Below, piece by piece: positions 43,290 through 46,623 of a stretch of 46,623 nucleotides of DNA. The notes beneath the pieces were generated by a model, which saw only the letters and a program-made list of their open reading frames with translations, ran no database searches and was not told the DNA's origin. The DNA is from Acholeplasmataceae bacterium. Lineage in GTDB: Bacteria > Bacillota_I > Bacilli_A > Acholeplasmatales > Acholeplasmataceae. The stretch's first letter is position 1; each line of letters opens with the position of its first letter. The DNA lies in the NCBI GenBank assembly GCA_012520715.1, contig JAAYNT010000070.1, positions 1-46,623 on the forward strand, read 5' to 3'. A program made the translations under genes and the position numbers.

Positions 43290-44435
43290 CTAATTTTTTT
43301 TTAGTAATTCATAAATCATATATGCTGTTTTTTCCGGGCCGCTAGTCTCCTTTGTTTTTTTAGCTGAATTTTGCATTATTTTTAGTAAATTAGGATTGTC
43401 AATATATGATTCAATTAATCCCCTAATTTCCTTAACATTAAATACTTTTTTAGCGTTTTTAATTTCGTTGATATAATAATCAGCAATCCATACTTCAATG
43501 TTGGTTGCCATTGATGTTATTAATAATGGATTTTCGAAATATGATGCTTCAGCTAAATTAGAAGCCCCTGACTTTCCAATAAAAATGTCACTTGCTGCTG
43601 CAAGAAGTAACATCTTATCGGTAAATCCAAAAACTTTAAGATTAGTGTTTTGGGGTGCCACACTTTTTTGAAGTTTTTCGTAAAGTTTTTCGTTTTTACC
43701 GCATACAGCTAAAATATTCATTTTGTGTTTTGATTTTAATAGTTCTTTTAATACTTTATCCATCTTACCAGCACCGTATGCACCATCGCACAATAAGATA
43801 GTAAACTCATCTTCTAAACCTAATTCTTTTTTATACTCAATTTTGTCTTTTATATATTCTTTTATTTCAGGTCTAATCATAAATGGTGCATATCTAATCA
43901 TGGTGTCTTTAAAAGTTTTACTTCTCAGCGCCTTTAAGATTCCTTTTTCACTACTTAAAACCATCAAATCATATCTTTTATCCCATTGTAATCCTAAAAC
44001 CGGATCAGGGCAATATGCCACCACTTTAGCTTTAGTTAAGCCTTTTTCTTTAGCTTCATTACAATAATATAAAGTTGAAAAATGAGTATTAAATATTAAA
44101 TCGGCATTTAATGATTCAATATATTCTATTGATGATTTATATCCAATTTTATATCTTTGTTTGTGCAAAAATTTTAACGCTGTTTTTTGACCAACTAATC
44201 TCATTAAGAAAAATTGAAATCTGCCTAATCCTCTAAATCTATTGTGAAGTTTGACTTGTTTTATAAAGTCTTGTTCAATTTTAATTGCTTCTTCATTATT
44301 TTGATCACGGAAGAAATATGTTTCTACTACTTCTACTTTATCCCCATATTTTTTCTTAAATACTTCCGCAACTGCCTTAAGTGGCATAATATGTCCCATG
44401 CCGGCTTCGACATAAGGAAATACAATTTTTTTCAT
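43290..44435 (-). CDS. GT28-type glycolipid glycosyltransferase (MGDG synthase/UgtP-like)
   Basis: A 381-residue enzyme resembling monogalactosyldiacylglycerol synthase and UgtP, which add hexoses to diacylglycerol at the inner membrane face. The N-terminal VFPYVEAGMGHIMPLKAVAEV carries the acceptor-side GxGH motif. The C-terminal nucleotide-sugar region has GKSGASNLAEAS (near residue 292), equivalent to the GGxT/S..E motif of the family. There is no membrane helix. It starts within the GtrA gene stop (TAATG). Glycolipid synthesis fits the neighbouring glycan genes, but the sugar and acceptor are unknown. Confidence 0.82.
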   Translation of the reverse strand: MKKIVFPYVEAGMGHIMPLKAVAEVFKKKYGDKVEVVETYFFRDQNNEEAIKIEQDFIKQVKLHNRFRGLGRFQFFLMRLVGQKTALKFLHKQRYKIGYKSSIEYIESLNADLIFNTHFSTLYYCNEAKEKGLTKAKVVAYCPDPVLGLQWDKRYDLMVLSSEKGILKALRSKTFKDTMIRYAPFMIRPEIKEYIKDKIEYKKELGLEDEFTILLCDGAYGAGKMDKVLKELLKSKHKMNILAVCGKNEKLYEKLQKSVAPQNTNLKVFGFTDKMLLLAAASDIFIGKSGASNLAEASYFENPLLITSMATNIEVWIADYYINEIKNAKKVFNVKEIRGLIESYIDNPNLLKIMQNSAKKTKETSGPEKTAYMIYELLKKN

Positions 44436-45301
44436 TAACTTTCAACTGCTTCGTTAGTTTCAACTTTGTTTTGTTTAAATATGACCCTAAAGATCGGAAA
44501 GAATACCCAAAACGAAATTGCACTATTTATTATCATCGTTATAAAGTCAGCGAATAGCTCCCCTGTGCCACCCCAACCAAATGTATTAATTAATAAATTA
44601 TAAATTGGTGCTTTATACAATCCTTGTGCAGCAGCTGCAATAAATGTAATTGCAATATATGCAATAACATACCAAGTTGCTGCTTTGGCAACACTACTGT
44701 TTGACTTAAAGGTAATATTTCTTTGAGCAAAGAAGTTAATTACTTGAGCAATTGCTAAAGTAATTTGAACTGCTAAGAAATAACCAAGTCCACCACCGCC
44801 ACCATCCTTAATTAAACCCGCTGCATAGTTGAACATATAATATGGTGATCCGTCAAATTGATTTCCAATTCTTCCCCATTGAAATGTAACATCAATTAAA
44901 TTTGTTTGTTCAAATATGGCTTTAAATATTGGCATTAACGCTAATTGAAGTAGCGTTACTGCGTTTGATATCATAAAAAATACTATAAACTGAGCTGTCT
45001 TTGGAAATCTTCCTTCAAATACTCTCCAAGCAAGTGTGATTATATCCCACACTCTTGCAAAGAAGTTTCCAATGACTTGGAAAAATCTTTTTACTTTACT
45101 TTCTGAAAGTCTTTGTTCTCTAGCTTCATTAACTGCTAAATTTAAACGAGCTTTTTCATCTTGAATTAAGGCGTCTTGCTCGGTAACATCTTGTTTTTCT
45201 TTTTTTAGTCGGTATTTTTCAAGATATAATTCGTTTAATCTTTCTTTACGTTCTTTTTTACGTTCTTTTACTAAACTAATTTTCTTCTCTTCTTTTTTCA
45301 T
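44435..45301 (-). CDS. GtrA-like membrane protein with charged N-terminal helix
   Basis: A 288-residue protein. The first ~75 residues are almost all K, E and R in a coiled-coil pattern, followed by four hydrophobic segments (about 103-127, 170-195, 208-232, 245-272). The block AQVINFFAQRNITFKSN matches the GtrA-family signature (N-F-x-x-x-R-x-x-F-F/K). GtrA-type proteins help move lipid-linked sugars across the membrane or organise glycosyltransferase complexes. It shares its stop codon with the start of the GT28 gene (TAATG), and follows the GH3 gene by 8 bases, so the three are probably coupled. The cytoplasmic charged helix is unusual for the family. Confidence 0.75.
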   Translation of the reverse strand: MKKEEKKISLVKERKKERKERLNELYLEKYRLKKEKQDVTEQDALIQDEKARLNLAVNEAREQRLSESKVKRFFQVIGNFFARVWDIITLAWRVFEGRFPKTAQFIVFFMISNAVTLLQLALMPIFKAIFEQTNLIDVTFQWGRIGNQFDGSPYYMFNYAAGLIKDGGGGGLGYFLAVQITLAIAQVINFFAQRNITFKSNSSVAKAATWYVIAYIAITFIAAAAQGLYKAPIYNLLINTFGWGGTGELFADFITMIINSAISFWVFFPIFRVIFKQNKVETNEAVES

Positions 45302-45309
45302 GTTGTAAC

Positions 45310-46623
45310 CTAAGTTTTCTTTACTCTTTCTTTTTCATATTTTAAAAGCTTCTTCTTTTGTTTACCAGCTTTCATAAATGCCCTTAACCCTTTAAAGAAT
45401 TTACCGTTAAACATAATTATTAAACCGTTTAGTTGCTTCATATCAATCATTCCGCCAGTCATTCTAGAAAGAGTTCTCATTGGTTGATTATAAACTCCCA
45501 TGATTAGTGTTAAACCTAGAGTCTTTTTACCAATTTTCATTAGAAACTTACTTCCGTTTCTAACTGCAAATGATAAAAATCTTCCAGTCCAACCTCTAGC
45601 TTCTCTTAGATCAGCTACTGTTGTTTCTAAATCAACTATTATTTTTCCTCTTTTAGTTCTTGCTTTTTCTACTTTTGGAATTTCTCTTCTAAGTAGTTCA
45701 CTAAATTCTAAGTCTGTAATGTTATGAACATCGGCTTTAAAATAATTTACTAACTGATCTAGTTCATATGGTTTAATATTAGAACCTTCTACAATTAAAG
45801 ATCCTTCATAGTATATATCTTCAACTGAATTACCTAAATATATTTGATACTCTCCACCTTCAACTTCAAACTCACTAGTTGAAATATCAAAATATCTAAA
45901 TGAATAATCATCAAATGGAATTTTAACTTCTTTTTCTTCATCTACTTCTAAGTGAACTTTTACAAATCCTTTTAATTCTTTAGAAGCTCTAAATATATCA
46001 CTATCTTTTTTACCTATATACATTTGGATTACATCCTTACCAGGATGTTTTCCAATGTTTTTTATTCTAACTGTGATACCTGTATCATCAAGTTTTACTA
46101 CTTCTTTACTAAACTTAGTATAAGAAAGTCCATATCCAAATGGATATCTAACTTTTACACCCCTAGTGTTAAAATAACGATAACCAACAAATATTGACTC
46201 ACGATACTCAGCAATATTATCATCTTTTAAGAAATATGGTGTTGCTGGGTAATCATCTAATTTGTACGCAATTGATTCTGATAATCTTCCTGATGGGTTG
46301 ACTTTACCATAAACTAAGTTAAGTAAACCGCTCATTCCAGCTTGACCTGGTAAGTATCCATGAATTACCGCGTTCGCATTTTCAATAAAATCAAGTTCTG
46401 TTGTTGAACCGCTTGTCAGTATTAAGACAATCTTTTTACCAGTTTTCTTAAGTTCTTCTACTAAATTAATTTGGTTTTCTGGGAATTTTAAATCTTTTCT
46501 ATCAATTCCTTCAACTTCACTTATTTCATCAAGTCCTAAGTATAGTAATATAACATCCGATTTGTTAGCTAGTTCAACTGCTTTTTTAACTAACTTACTA
46601 CTTTTTTTACCATATCGTTTAAA
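45310..46623 (-). CDS. GH3 beta-glucosidase-like enzyme, C-terminal part (5' end cut)
   Basis: The frame is open to the right edge, so only the last 437 codons are visible and the true start lies outside; the ATG at 46335 is internal. Visible are the GH3_C domain (ILLYLGLDEISEVEGID with the acid/base-type glutamate, then HGYLPGQAGMSGLLNLVYGKVNPSGRL) and a fibronectin-III-like domain beginning YPFGYGLSYTKF. A C-terminal extension has MGVYNQPMRTLSRMTGGMID, seen in intracellular Gram-positive GH3 enzymes, and a basic tail. The order C-domain then FnIII then end is the conventional one, unlike the two other GH3 proteins here. The visible part has no secretion signal or membrane anchor, so a cytoplasmic beta-glucosidase is likely. 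Confidence 0.88.
   Translation of the reverse strand, partial: FKRYGKKSSKLVKKAVELANKSDVILLYLGLDEISEVEGIDRKDLKFPENQINLVEELKKTGKKIVLILTSGSTTELDFIENANAVIHGYLPGQAGMSGLLNLVYGKVNPSGRLSESIAYKLDDYPATPYFLKDDNIAEYRESIFVGYRYFNTRGVKVRYPFGYGLSYTKFSKEVVKLDDTGITVRIKNIGKHPGKDVIQMYIGKKDSDIFRASKELKGFVKVHLEVDEEKEVKIPFDDYSFRYFDISTSEFEVEGGEYQIYLGNSVEDIYYEGSLIVEGSNIKPYELDQLVNYFKADVHNITDLEFSELLRREIPKVEKARTKRGKIIVDLETTVADLREARGWTGRFLSFAVRNGSKFLMKIGKKTLGLTLIMGVYNQPMRTLSRMTGGMIDMKQLNGLIIMFNGKFFKGLRAFMKAGKQKKKLLKYEKERVKKT

Overview
The window is AT-rich, reads with the standard code (UGA is a normal stop, for example ending hpt and tilS) and has strong AGGAGG-type ribosome binding sites. Gene content and order (tilS-hpt-ftsH, rpoE-pyrG..fba, recR-ybaB-dnaX, a stand-alone delta subunit, CdaA, RqcP, YutD) point to a low-GC Gram-positive lineage (Bacillota/Mycoplasmatota). 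Something near Acholeplasmatales, Izemoplasmatales or an uncultured Bacilli-like group is plausible: compact genome, MEP isoprenoid genes, GT28-type glycolipid synthase homologue. The exact taxon cannot be fixed from sequence reading alone. I see no rRNA, tRNA, CRISPR array or insertion sequence.

From 1 to about 31.6 kb the content is mostly housekeeping, packed into overlapping operons. 1-4.8 kb (minus): pgi, then the t6A set tsaE-tsaB-rimI-tsaD and an unknown membrane-anchored protein. 4.8-10.9 kb (minus): Nudix, DegV, Nfu, YutD, an IspD-IspF fusion, 5-formyl-THF cyclo-ligase, a membrane PAS protein with a degenerate GGDEF domain, a small membrane protein and the c-di-AMP cyclase CdaA. A highly symmetric divergent promoter separates cdaA from hflX (plus). 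Then patB and the dus-maf pair (minus). 15-20.8 kb (plus): tilS-hpt-ftsH-rqcP-lysS, followed by a decayed membrane-protein gene. 21.2-31.6 kb (minus): two tandem NrnA-like DHH phosphoesterases, mgtC, mnmE, dnaX, ybaB, recR, rpoE, pyrG with a compact CTP-type attenuator leader, fba, and a small unknown gene translationally coupled to fba.

From 31.7 kb to the end is an accessory glycan region, all on the minus strand: UDP-galactopyranose mutase (glf), a GH3 glycosidase with membrane segments at both ends, a lipoprotein of six Ig-like repeats plus a carbohydrate-binding-like end, a 1533-residue surface GH3 protein with a C-terminal membrane anchor, a processive-type GT28 glycolipid glycosyltransferase, a GtrA-like membrane protein, and the C-terminal part of a third GH3 enzyme with conventional domain order. 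The two large GH3 proteins have their two GH3 domains in swapped order, and the larger appears to lack the usual acid/base glutamate. A perfect cre/LacI-type operator lies just upstream of the larger GH3 gene. The region looks like a surface glycan-handling or glycolipid-remodelling locus under carbon control; no sugar transporter lies in the visible part.

Several promoters share the extended -10 form TGnTATAAT, often with no recognisable -35.
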